Part shown: positions 8,571 to 16,417 of the stretch, one piece after another
Layout: each line of letters begins with the position of its first letter
Numbering within the stretch: position 1 is the stretch's first letter
Source: Variovorax sp. J2L1-78
GTDB lineage: Bacteria > Pseudomonadota > Gammaproteobacteria > Burkholderiales > Burkholderiaceae_C
Direction of reading: 5' to 3'
Length of the DNA stretch: 64,000 nucleotides
Assembly: GCF_030317205.1 (NCBI RefSeq)
Contig: NZ_JASZYB010000001.1
Coordinates: 186,001-250,000 of the forward strand
Made by a program: the position numbers and the translations under genes
Notes under the pieces: generated by a model
The model's input: only the letters and a program-made list of their open reading frames with translations
Databases searched by the model: none
Told to the model about the DNA's origin: nothing

Positions 8571-9552
8571 TGGGCTTGATGTTGCCGGCCTTGACGACAG
8601 CCGCCCATTTGTCGATCTCCTGCCGGATGCGCGCCCTGAACTCCTCGGCGGTACTGCCCACCGGGACGAATCCCAGCTCCATCAGCTTCTGGTGCAGCGG
8701 CCCGGCACGGACGGCGCCTGCGGCTGCGGACGACAGCAGGGCCACCGTGCTGGGCGGCAGCTTGGCCGGGCCGATGAGGCCGAAGATCGGTGTCGCGTCG
8801 ACGCTCGGCATGCCTGCCTCCTGCATGGTCGGGACGTCGGGCAGCTGGGGGGCGCGCCGCGCTCCTGTGACCGCGAGCGCGCGCACCGTTCCCGCCCGGA
8901 TGTGATCGACCATGGTCGGAACCGTGGTGAATCCGAACTGGATGTGTCCCGCGAGCAGGTCGTTCAACACCGTACCGCCGCCGCGGTACGGCACATGGTT
9001 GATGTCGATCGAGGCAGCTTTGCGCAGTTGTTCGCCGGCCAGGTGCGGCGCACTGCCCACACCGGCCGAGCCGTAGTTGAACCCACCGGGTTTCTTCTTC
9101 GACAGCGCCACGAATTCGGCGACGGTGGCCGCGGGCACCGCGCTGTGCACGATGAGGACCAACGGCGCGGACGCCATGAGGGAGATCGGCGCGAAGTCCT
9201 TCTCCGTGTCGTAAGGCAGGGCAGCGCCCAGCAGCCCGGGGTTGATCACGAAGGCCGTGTCGACGAAGCCGAGCGTCTGGCCGTCCGGCGGCGCGGTGGC
9301 GATGGCGCGCGTACCGATCTGCGTCCCGGCGCCGCCGCGGTTGTCGACGATCACCGGTGCCTTGGTCGCGGGCTCCAGCGCCTGGGCCATCAGTCGGCCG
9401 AGCGTGTCGGTCGCTGCACCGGGCGGGTAGGGCACGATGAGTCGGACGGCCGGCTTGGTGTCCGCGATCGCGCGCGGCACTGCGCCGAGCGAAGCCATCA
9501 GCGGGAATGCGGCGCCGCCGAGGATCAGCGTGCGCCTGTTGGTTTTCGGCAT
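8563..9552 (-). CDS. Bug/TctC-family substrate-binding protein
   Basis: 329 residues from the ATG at 9552. The N-terminus MPKTNRRTLILGGAAFPLM has a twin-arginine-like pair ahead of the hydrophobic stretch, so Tat or Sec export is possible. Family marks: VRLIVPYPPGAATDTLGR, PVIVDNRGGAGTQIGTRA, PPDGQTLGF, VPYRGGGTVLNDLLAGHIQ and PQLPDVPTMQEAG. It lies between the enolase-superfamily gene (19 bp upstream) and the CMD-like gene, so its ligand is probably the acid processed by these enzymes. No TctAB partner is present. Confidence 0.93.
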   Translation of the reverse strand: MPKTNRRTLILGGAAFPLMASLGAVPRAIADTKPAVRLIVPYPPGAATDTLGRLMAQALEPATKAPVIVDNRGGAGTQIGTRAIATAPPDGQTLGFVDTAFVINPGLLGAALPYDTEKDFAPISLMASAPLVLIVHSAVPAATVAEFVALSKKKPGGFNYGSAGVGSAPHLAGEQLRKAASIDINHVPYRGGGTVLNDLLAGHIQFGFTTVPTMVDHIRAGTVRALAVTGARRAPQLPDVPTMQEAGMPSVDATPIFGLIGPAKLPPSTVALLSSAAAGAVRAGPLHQKLMELGFVPVGSTAEEFRARIRQEIDKWAAVVKAGNIKPNA

Positions 9553-9571
9553 GGTGGTCTCCTGAAATTTG

Positions 9572-10678
9572 TTAGCCGATGTGGCGGACGAAGCCGCTGT
9601 CGAGCAGCGCGGGGTCCGGATCGGCGCCCAGGCCCGGCGCATCCGTCAATTCAAAGGCGCCGTCGATGCAGGGGATGGTTTCGCCGTAGGGGGTGAATCC
9701 GAGATCGCAGAACAGGCGCTCGACATGGACCTCGTCCTCCTGCGCCGCCAGCATGTGCAGCGTCGCCAGCAGTCCGGGTCCGAAGAACGCGGACTGCGGT
9801 GCGCAATGCACGTCGGTGCCGGCGCACTCGCGCGACAGCCGCAGCAGCGTGGTGACGCCGCCCGACTTGATCGCGCTGGGCTGCAGGAAATCGGCGCCGC
9901 CCGCCCGGGCGATGAAGCTCAGCTCATGCACACTGCTGGCGTTTTCCCCCACCGCCGTCGCCACGCCGGTCTGCGCGCGCAGGGCCTGCAGCGCGTCGAT
10001 GTCTTCGGGAGGCCAGATCGGTTCCTCGATCCACCGCAAGTCGAATGCGGCCATGGCGTCCACGGCCTCGGTCGCCTGGTCGGCCGTCCATGCGCAGTTC
10101 GTGTCGACCATCAGCGGCACGTCGGGCCCCATCGCCCCGCGCGCGGCAGCGACTGCATCCAGTGTCTTCTCGTGGAGCTTCACCTGGTCGAAGCCTGCCG
10201 CGAGGGCGCGATCCACGTTCTTCTGCACCAGCGCCTTGTCGCCGTAGTACTGGAGCAGCGACGCGTAGGCCGGAATACGGGTGCGCCGCGCTCCGCCAAG
10301 CAAGGCATGCAATGGGAGTCCAGCCATCTTGGCCTTCAGGTCCCACAAGGCGATGTCGACGCCGCTCAGGGCATGCAGGATGGGGCCCGAGCGGCCCATG
10401 TTGTGCAACGTGCGTTCCAGCGATGCCATGAGCGTGGCGTCCATCGCGTCGCGACCGATGGCGAGCGGGGCGATGCGGCCGCGGAAGACGGCTGACAGCG
10501 CATCGAGTTCGGCGCCGTACGACTCGCCCCAGCCGACCAGGCCGTTGTCGAGTTCCACGCGGACGAGCCCGCTGTCCAGCGTGGTGCGGGGGCGCCCGGC
10601 AAACAGCGGTGCAGGCGCGCCGTGGTCGAAGGGCAGTCGAAGCTGGAGGCATTCGACGGAGCGGATGGTGGAGGACAT
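9572..10678 (-). CDS. Mandelate racemase/muconate lactonizing enzyme family protein (enolase superfamily)
   Basis: 368 residues. The C-terminal barrel carries the acid/base and metal positions: K167-x-H169 (VKLHEK), metal ligands D192 (VDTNCAW), E218 or E219 (WIEEPIWP) and E245 (VGENAS), then K271 (AIKSGG). A Lys at this last position is typical of the muconate-lactonizing subgroup, while KxH on the second strand departs from the usual KxK. Expected chemistry is proton abstraction next to a carboxylate (cycloisomerase, racemase or acid-sugar dehydratase). It is first in an operon with Bug and CMD-like genes, 22 bp downstream of a perfect LacI-type palindrome. Confidence 0.85.
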   Translation of the reverse strand: MSSTIRSVECLQLRLPFDHGAPAPLFAGRPRTTLDSGLVRVELDNGLVGWGESYGAELDALSAVFRGRIAPLAIGRDAMDATLMASLERTLHNMGRSGPILHALSGVDIALWDLKAKMAGLPLHALLGGARRTRIPAYASLLQYYGDKALVQKNVDRALAAGFDQVKLHEKTLDAVAAARGAMGPDVPLMVDTNCAWTADQATEAVDAMAAFDLRWIEEPIWPPEDIDALQALRAQTGVATAVGENASSVHELSFIARAGGADFLQPSAIKSGGVTTLLRLSRECAGTDVHCAPQSAFFGPGLLATLHMLAAQEDEVHVERLFCDLGFTPYGETIPCIDGAFELTDAPGLGADPDPALLDSGFVRHIG

Positions 10679-10700
10679 CGGATCGTCTCGGGAATTTAAT

Positions 10701-10716
10701 TTGGTAGCGCTACCAA
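10701..10716. promoter_or_regulatory. Perfect 16-bp LacI-type operator palindrome
   Basis: TTGGTAGCGCTACCAA is fully self-complementary with the central CG typical of LacI-family operators. It lies between the LacI gene ending at 10763 and the start of the enolase-family gene at 10678. The adjacent LacI repressors are the obvious candidates to bind it. Confidence 0.75.
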
Positions 10717-10762
10717 GATCGATCGTACGACGACATCGCCGCCACCGTACGCGGGTTTCTAT

Positions 10763-11842
10763 CTAGGCGCTTTCGCGTGGGACGATGGAAAAACCGACAT
10801 CGACCCGGGCGTGGTCGACGTCGAGGCCTTGGCTGCGGCGCACGATGAACTGCGCCGCGAGCTGGCCGATGCGTGTGCTGTCGATGCGGACGGTCGTGAG
10901 CGATGGCGACACGTCCGCGGCGAAGTCGAGATCCCCGAAGCCGATCACGGCGATGTCCTGCGGCACGCGCAGACCGCGGGCCCCTGCCTCGGTCACGACG
11001 CCCAGCGCGAGCACATCGGAACTGCAGAAGACCGCGTCGGTCCGGGGTTCGCGCTGCAGCATCTCGCGCAGGGCATCTCGCCCGCTGCGTACCGTCGCTG
11101 GCGCGACCACGGTCTCGACCACGACGGTGCTCGCGGGGACGCCCTCGGGGCGGTTCAGCGCGGCATCGGCGAAGGCGCGCGCGCGGCGGGCGGCGCGCTC
11201 ATGGTTGCCGCCGACGAAGCCCAAATGGCGATGGCCGCGCTCGATCAGAAAAGACGCCACGGTCGCGGCAATGGCTTCGTGCGAAAAGCCGACCAGCATG
11301 TCGATCGGGTCGGCCACCATGTCCCATGTCTCCACCACGGGGATGCCGGACGCTGCCAGGCGCCGTCGACCCGCGGGGGAGGGCACCACGCCGCCGAGCA
11401 CGATGCCGTCCGGGCGGCGCCCGATGATGGCCTCGAGCAGCGCATCTTCTTCCTGTGTGCCATAGCCGCTCTGACCGAGCATCAACTGGTGATCGTGTGC
11501 CGCCAGTTCGGCGATGAGCGACTGGACCATGCCCTGGAACACCGGTCCCGCGATCGAGGGAACGACCGCGGCGACCAGGCGACTCCGTCGGGACGCAAGG
11601 CTTCCGGCGATCCTGTTGGCCACATAGCCCGTCGCGTCGACCGCTGCGCGGACCTTTGCGAGGATGCTGGGCGACACCTGGTTCGGGGCGTTCAGTGCCC
11701 GGGACACGCTCATGGCCGAAACCCCCGCCAATCGTGCAACCTCCAAGAGGGTGGTGCCGCCCGATGCGCGCCCACGCCGCGTGGGCAACGACGCGGACGC
11801 AGGTGGCGCGGCGCTGGGCGGTTTCTTCGAAGGGGCCGGCAT
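10763..11842 (-). CDS. LacI-family transcriptional repressor (GntR-like), copy 1
   Basis: 359 residues. After a Pro/Ala-rich N-terminal extension of ~30 residues comes the LacI helix-turn-helix TLLEVARLAGVSAMSVSRAL with hinge YVANRIAGSLASRRS. Then follows a periplasmic-binding-type effector domain (PDGIVLGGVVPS, VETWDM, VGFSHEA, FCSSDVLALGVV, IGFGDLDFAADVSPSLTTVRID). It is the same direction as the enolase-family operon and 84 bp upstream, with a palindromic operator in the gap. It is divergent from, and clearly paralogous to, the second LacI gene. Effectors of this group include gluconate-like acids. Confidence 0.93.
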   Translation of the reverse strand: MPAPSKKPPSAAPPASASLPTRRGRASGGTTLLEVARLAGVSAMSVSRALNAPNQVSPSILAKVRAAVDATGYVANRIAGSLASRRSRLVAAVVPSIAGPVFQGMVQSLIAELAAHDHQLMLGQSGYGTQEEDALLEAIIGRRPDGIVLGGVVPSPAGRRRLAASGIPVVETWDMVADPIDMLVGFSHEAIAATVASFLIERGHRHLGFVGGNHERAARRARAFADAALNRPEGVPASTVVVETVVAPATVRSGRDALREMLQREPRTDAVFCSSDVLALGVVTEAGARGLRVPQDIAVIGFGDLDFAADVSPSLTTVRIDSTRIGQLAAQFIVRRSQGLDVDHARVDVGFSIVPRESA

Positions 11843-11958
11843 GCGAGAGAGGCGAGTAGGGGTTCGAAAAGCTTACTCGGTTCCAGAGCCGCACCGGGGC
11901 GCACCTGCGCACGCCTGGCAAGTGCCGGGCCGGCCGTTATAGTGCGCTCCCAACCACC

Positions 11959-12975
11959 ATGACAGATCGTCTCCTCCAGCCTCGCCATCCGAGCGTCACC
12001 GTGATGGATGTCGCCAAGCTGGCCGGGGTGTCCGCAATGACGGTGTCCCGGGTGTTCAACGCGCCGCACTCGGTCCATGCGAAGACACTGGCCAAGGTGC
12101 AGGCTGCGGTCGCGTCGACCGGCTACGTGCCCAACCGGGGCGCCGGCGGGCTGCGCTCGAGCAAGACACGCCTGGTGTCGGCGGTGGTGCCGACCCTCTC
12201 TGGCCCCGTCTTCCTGGAGACGGTCGAAGCGCTCAACTCGCGCTTGCAGCAGCAGGGCTATCAGCTCATGGTCGGGCAGAGCGGGTACAACAGTTCCACC
12301 GAAGACGAGTTGGTGCGCGACATCATCGGGCGTCGGCCCGACGGGATCGTGCTCACGGGCGTCCTGCCCAGCGCGTTGGGCCGCCAGCGGCTTCTGGCGG
12401 CAGGCATTCCCATCGTCGAGACCTGGGACGTGGCGCTCGACCCGATCGACATGCTGGTCGGCTTTTCCCACGAGGCGGTCGGACGCAGCGTGGCTGATTT
12501 TCTTCTGCAGAAAGGTCGACAGCGTCTCGCACTGATCGGTGGCGACGACCCCCGCTCGGTCCGTCGCGCCGAGGCGTTCAAGGCGGCGGTCCAGGCGCAG
12601 GGCGCTGCGGCCCCGATCACGCACCTGGTGCCTGCGCCTACCAAGCTCAGTGATGGCCGGCGCGCATTGCGCTCGATCCTTCAATCGAATCTTGCGATCG
12701 ATGGCGTCTTCTGCAGTTCCGACATGCTGGCACTGGGCGTCCTCACCGAGGCGCGCGTTGCCGGCATCGACGTTCCTGCCGACCTGGCCGTCGTCGGCTT
12801 CGGTGATCTGAACTTCGCGGCGGACCTCGATCCTGCGTTGACCACCGTGCGCATCGATGGGCGCCGCATCGGTCAGATCGCCGCGGACTGCATCGTCGAG
12901 CGGGCCGCTGGGCGGCGTCCGGCCGAGATGGTCGTGGACGTCGGCTTCACGATCGTCCGACGCGCCAGCGCCTGA
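11959..12975 (+). CDS. LacI-family transcriptional repressor (GntR-like), copy 2
   Basis: 338 residues. HTH SVTVMDVAKLAGVSAMTVSR, hinge YVPNRGAGGLRSSKTR, then the effector domain with PDGIVLTGVLPSALGRQRL, VETWDVALDPIDMLVGFSHEA, FCSSDMLALGVLTEA and IVRRASA at the C-terminus. Block-by-block it matches the divergent LacI at 10763-11842, including identical VGFSHEA, so the pair is an inverted duplication. The closest candidate targets are the LacI-like sites in the kdgD promoter region (18173-18343) and the palindrome at 10701. Confidence 0.93.
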   Translation: MTDRLLQPRHPSVTVMDVAKLAGVSAMTVSRVFNAPHSVHAKTLAKVQAAVASTGYVPNRGAGGLRSSKTRLVSAVVPTLSGPVFLETVEALNSRLQQQGYQLMVGQSGYNSSTEDELVRDIIGRRPDGIVLTGVLPSALGRQRLLAAGIPIVETWDVALDPIDMLVGFSHEAVGRSVADFLLQKGRQRLALIGGDDPRSVRRAEAFKAAVQAQGAAAPITHLVPAPTKLSDGRRALRSILQSNLAIDGVFCSSDMLALGVLTEARVAGIDVPADLAVVGFGDLNFAADLDPALTTVRIDGRRIGQIAADCIVERAAGRRPAEMVVDVGFTIVRRASA

Positions 12976-13003
12976 GGCGCGGCGGGAAACGTCCGCCTCG
13001 GGG

Positions 13004-13912
13004 TCAGTGCGCATGCCCGCGATGGGCCTGTCCGGACGGTGGCTCGTCCTCATGTTCATGGTCGTCGTGCGGCGCCACCCCTTCCCGGGACTTTCTGAGC
13101 CACATCCGGGCAAGCACAGGGTCCCGAGGGACGCCTGTGCCGCTTTCGTAGGCCCGCCCCAGCGTGCGCTGCGCCTGGGGGTTGTCGGCGTCCGCTGATC
13201 GTTTCAACCAGACCATGGCCGTGGCCATGTCCTTGCGAGCGCCTTGTCCCGACATGTGGCTGGCATACAGCTCGTACTGAGACTTCGCTGCACACCGATC
13301 GGATCGGGTGGCGGTTCTTCGGTACCACTTGTACGCTTCGCGGGCATCCTTCGCGACGCCGCCCAGGCCGAGCCTGTGGAAGTCGCCCAGCATGCATTGG
13401 GCAATCACCGAGCCGTTGTTCGCGGCACGCCTGAACCAGGGATACGACTTCGCGGGGTCCTTGGGTGTGAGGCTGTTGCCATTGAGGTAGAGGAAACCGA
13501 TATCGACCTGCGCCGGCAGATGCCCGTGCGTTGCGGCGCGCTCGAGATACTTGAACGATTCGCGCAGGTCCAGCGCCTGACCGGTGCGGCCACCGTAATG
13601 GTTGGCTACTTCGTACTCCGCCTTTGCAAATCCCTGTCCGGCGGATGCGGTGTAGAGCGTGAGCGCCCGCGGCCGGTCCATCGGGACACCGTTGCCATCG
13701 GCGTACTTTCGCCCCAGCTCGTACTGCGCTTGCGCATCCCCCGCGCTTGCGCGCGACGACAGCGTCTCCACGCGCAGCTCGGCCGAAGAGGCCAGGGCGG
13801 CCGTCGCCGGAGGAGACGTCGCGGTCTGCCCGGATGCAGCTGCCGTTGCGCAGAGCAGCAGCGCGGCCGCGAACGAACACGCCAGTCTGGACGAGGGCGG
13901 TTTCATGGTCAT
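13004..13912 (-). CDS. Sel1-repeat (TPR-like) periplasmic protein with His-rich tail
   Basis: About 302 residues from ATG 13912; ATG 13906 is equally possible. A signal peptide (LACSFAAALLLCATAAASGQ) is followed by Sel1-like repeats of ~36 residues, e.g. AQYELGRKYADGNGVPMDRP, AQVDIGFLYLNGN and AQRTLGRAYESGTGVPRDP. The tail (PHDDHEHEDEPPSGQAHRGHAH) is rich in His and acidic residues and may bind metal. Sel1 proteins serve as protein-interaction scaffolds. It is last in a possible minus-strand unit with the two lipoprotein hydrolases upstream, 66 bp after the metallo-beta-lactamase gene. Confidence 0.85.
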   Translation of the reverse strand: MTMKPPSSRLACSFAAALLLCATAAASGQTATSPPATAALASSAELRVETLSSRASAGDAQAQYELGRKYADGNGVPMDRPRALTLYTASAGQGFAKAEYEVANHYGGRTGQALDLRESFKYLERAATHGHLPAQVDIGFLYLNGNSLTPKDPAKSYPWFRRAANNGSVIAQCMLGDFHRLGLGGVAKDAREAYKWYRRTATRSDRCAAKSQYELYASHMSGQGARKDMATAMVWLKRSADADNPQAQRTLGRAYESGTGVPRDPVLARMWLRKSREGVAPHDDHEHEDEPPSGQAHRGHAH

Positions 13913-13978
13913 GGCTGATCGAGCGCCCGCGACGCTTGTGCAGGAGCACACGGCATCACGGGCTTTCTGCTCCTGGAG

Positions 13979-16336
13979 CTATTGGAAGGTCTGAGTGACG
14001 TTCGTGGGGACCACGATCTCGCTGGCACGGGTCAGTGAGATCGTCTTCGTTTGACCCTTGCCGATGGTGGCCAGCACGGCCTGAGCGTCGGCCAGGGAAT
14101 TCAGGCGCTGGGTGCGCAGGTACTCCGGCGGGTGAAAGGTCCCCTTCTCCGCGTGGACCGATTCGACGGGGCCACCCTTGTAGACGATGGATGCATTCAG
14201 CCCCGGGCTGAACTGGGTGAATCCTTCGGGGATGTAGCCCTTGTAGGCCGTGTCCTGAACGTCGATCGCCACCTGGACGTAGTAGCCGCCCGGGTCGTTC
14301 ACGTACTGGTCGGTCGAGGTCGTGATGCCGTTGGCCAGCAGCGGAAATCTCGGGTTCTTGTTCTGCGGTCCGACAAAGCCCTGGATGATCTTCCCGTCGT
14401 CGAGGAGCCTGGCCGATACCGCCGTCAGGCCGGCTTCGCGACCTGGCTTGAAAGGCCCGGAGGTTTCGATGCTCTTGTACGTGGCGTTCGCGGCATCGCT
14501 CGCGGCATACGAGGCGACCGAGCGTCGCTTCTCGAGCTGGTTGGAGAACTCGCCCGTGAGATTGACGCCACCGATCGCCGGCGAATCGAACACCTTCGAC
14601 CGCATCGCATCCATCATGGTCAGTTGGGCGCCTGCATTCGCCGGGTCGCGGTTGTAGGCCTTGAGCGCCTGATAGACCTCGACGATCGGGAACTGGTTGG
14701 TGTGCTGCGGTGCGACGAAGTCCACGTCCAGCGTGTTCTGCAGGTAGCTGAAGCCATGCTGGAACGAGAGCCGCAGCCAGCCGTTGGCGGCGGTCGGGCT
14801 GTTGAGACCGTTGAAGCCATAGCCCCCGTGATAGCCGAAGGTGTAGAACTTTCCGTCGTCCGGGTTCTTCACCTTGAACAGCATGTTGGTGCTTCCCGGC
14901 GTGTGCCCCGGCGACCAGATGACCATGATCTGAACGTTCCCGTAGTCGTACCACTTGTCGTACTCGTACGAATGGGACACGCGCTCGCGGATCACGGTTT
15001 CGCTGGCGGGGAGGGCACCTGCAATGTTCCATACATTGCCTTGCAGGTCGGCGGTGACACCCACGGCATCTTCCTTCGACGCCCACAGCGCGATCGGCTT
15101 GCCGGCGTGGTCCATCATCTTGAGCTGTTCGACGACGGTGCCGTAGTGATCGCTGTGCCCGTGCGTCAGCCAGATGTCGGTGACCGCACGCGGATCGACG
15201 CCGACGAGCTCCATGTTCTTCCAGTACTGGTAGCCGCTGTTGGGCCAGCCTGCGTCGACCTTGATCACCTTGTCGTCGGACGGATCGTTGGGCGTGCCCA
15301 TGTCGGCCTTCAGCAGGTACGACGCCACCTCGTTGTCGCCCACGTAATACATCGTGTTCTTCACCATCTCGAACGGCTCGGTGCTGCGGGAGTAGGGCGC
15401 CGTCGTCGGGGTGGTCGCGTTGATCTTGTTGAAAGGCTGGCCGGACACGGGGTCGTTGCCCTTGTCGTCGAGCATCGTGCTGAGCGTCGGCACGTCCCAG
15501 ACCGGCTTGCCGTCGGTCGTCGATTGCGGCGTGAAGTACCAGATCGCGACGACCTTGGCCGTGTCGGCCTGGAGGTAGTTGCCGTCGAACAGCAGATAGG
15601 CGCTCTGGCGCGATGTCGTGGCGTAGTCGTAGTTGGCCGTGACCGGGATCGAGGCGAAGTCGGCGACCGTGCTCTTCGCGTAATCGGCGGTGTTGACGTT
15701 GAACACCTTCACGTCCGACGCGACGGCATAGGTTTCCTCGTAGCGCTTGATCGGTTGTGCGTATGGCCGTCCGGCCTGGTCCGCCATCACGGTGTTGCCG
15801 TCGCCCACCGTGATGGTGGTGCCTGTCTTGCCGTAGACCCAGCCCGCCGCGACCATGGGACCCGGTGCGTTGTCGTGCCGGCTGACCGCGGCACCGTATT
15901 TCTTGAGGTTGAACTGTGCGGCTGTCGAATTCTTCTTGGACAGGATGACGTTGAAGGTCTGCGCAGCGTCTGGCGGCACGGCCACGCCGTTCGCATCGCT
16001 GCCGGGTATCCAGTCCACGAGATTGCCGGGCACCAGATTGGCCACGACGGCGGCCGTCTTGGTGGCGGCCACCGTGGTCGACAGGGTTCTGACGCCGCTC
16101 TGCGTCAGCACTGCGACGCTCACGGTGTCGTTGCCCGCATTGCCCGGCGTGGTGGTGGGGGGGCCGTAGACGAGGCCAGCCGAGCGGACGAGCGGCTCCG
16201 AGGGCACGGGCGGGGTCACGGTGCCGCCACCCCCCGTGTTGGAGCCGCCGTCGGAGTGGCCTCCGCCACAGCCCATGGCAAGCGCGGAAACAACAAGCGC
16301 CGCAGGAACATTCAAGCGACCAAGAACTGATTTCAT
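13979..16336 (-). CDS. Metallo-beta-lactamase-fold lipoprotein hydrolase
   Basis: 785 residues from ATG 16336. A lipoprotein signal (LVVSALAMGC) is followed by a Gly/Pro-rich linker. The metal site is THGHSDHYG near residue 392, the HxHxDH signature, with further His positions in SPGHTPGST and YGYHGGYGF-like segments. Large flanking domains of unknown fold surround the MBL core. It is probably an outer-membrane or periplasmic hydrolase; the substrate is unknown. It follows another lipoprotein hydrolase by ~80 bp and likely shares its promoter. Confidence 0.82.
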   Translation of the reverse strand: MKSVLGRLNVPAALVVSALAMGCGGGHSDGGSNTGGGGTVTPPVPSEPLVRSAGLVYGPPTTTPGNAGNDTVSVAVLTQSGVRTLSTTVAATKTAAVVANLVPGNLVDWIPGSDANGVAVPPDAAQTFNVILSKKNSTAAQFNLKKYGAAVSRHDNAPGPMVAAGWVYGKTGTTITVGDGNTVMADQAGRPYAQPIKRYEETYAVASDVKVFNVNTADYAKSTVADFASIPVTANYDYATTSRQSAYLLFDGNYLQADTAKVVAIWYFTPQSTTDGKPVWDVPTLSTMLDDKGNDPVSGQPFNKINATTPTTAPYSRSTEPFEMVKNTMYYVGDNEVASYLLKADMGTPNDPSDDKVIKVDAGWPNSGYQYWKNMELVGVDPRAVTDIWLTHGHSDHYGTVVEQLKMMDHAGKPIALWASKEDAVGVTADLQGNVWNIAGALPASETVIRERVSHSYEYDKWYDYGNVQIMVIWSPGHTPGSTNMLFKVKNPDDGKFYTFGYHGGYGFNGLNSPTAANGWLRLSFQHGFSYLQNTLDVDFVAPQHTNQFPIVEVYQALKAYNRDPANAGAQLTMMDAMRSKVFDSPAIGGVNLTGEFSNQLEKRRSVASYAASDAANATYKSIETSGPFKPGREAGLTAVSARLLDDGKIIQGFVGPQNKNPRFPLLANGITTSTDQYVNDPGGYYVQVAIDVQDTAYKGYIPEGFTQFSPGLNASIVYKGGPVESVHAEKGTFHPPEYLRTQRLNSLADAQAVLATIGKGQTKTISLTRASEIVVPTNVTQTFQ

Positions 16337-16417
16337 GGGTGATCTCCAGGGGAAAAGGTGCGCGCTGCCTGTCGAGGCGACCATGGCCAGCGCGAGCGAT
16401 AAGAGACGCTGATCGCC

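Noticed and set aside
11853..11879. CGAGTA...TACTCG inverted repeat between the two LacI genes
   Set aside because: Only 6-bp arms with a 15-base spacer; too weak to call an operator.
14051..16330. 759-codon plus-strand open frame
   Set aside because: Antisense shadow of the MBL lipoprotein gene, produced by high GC.
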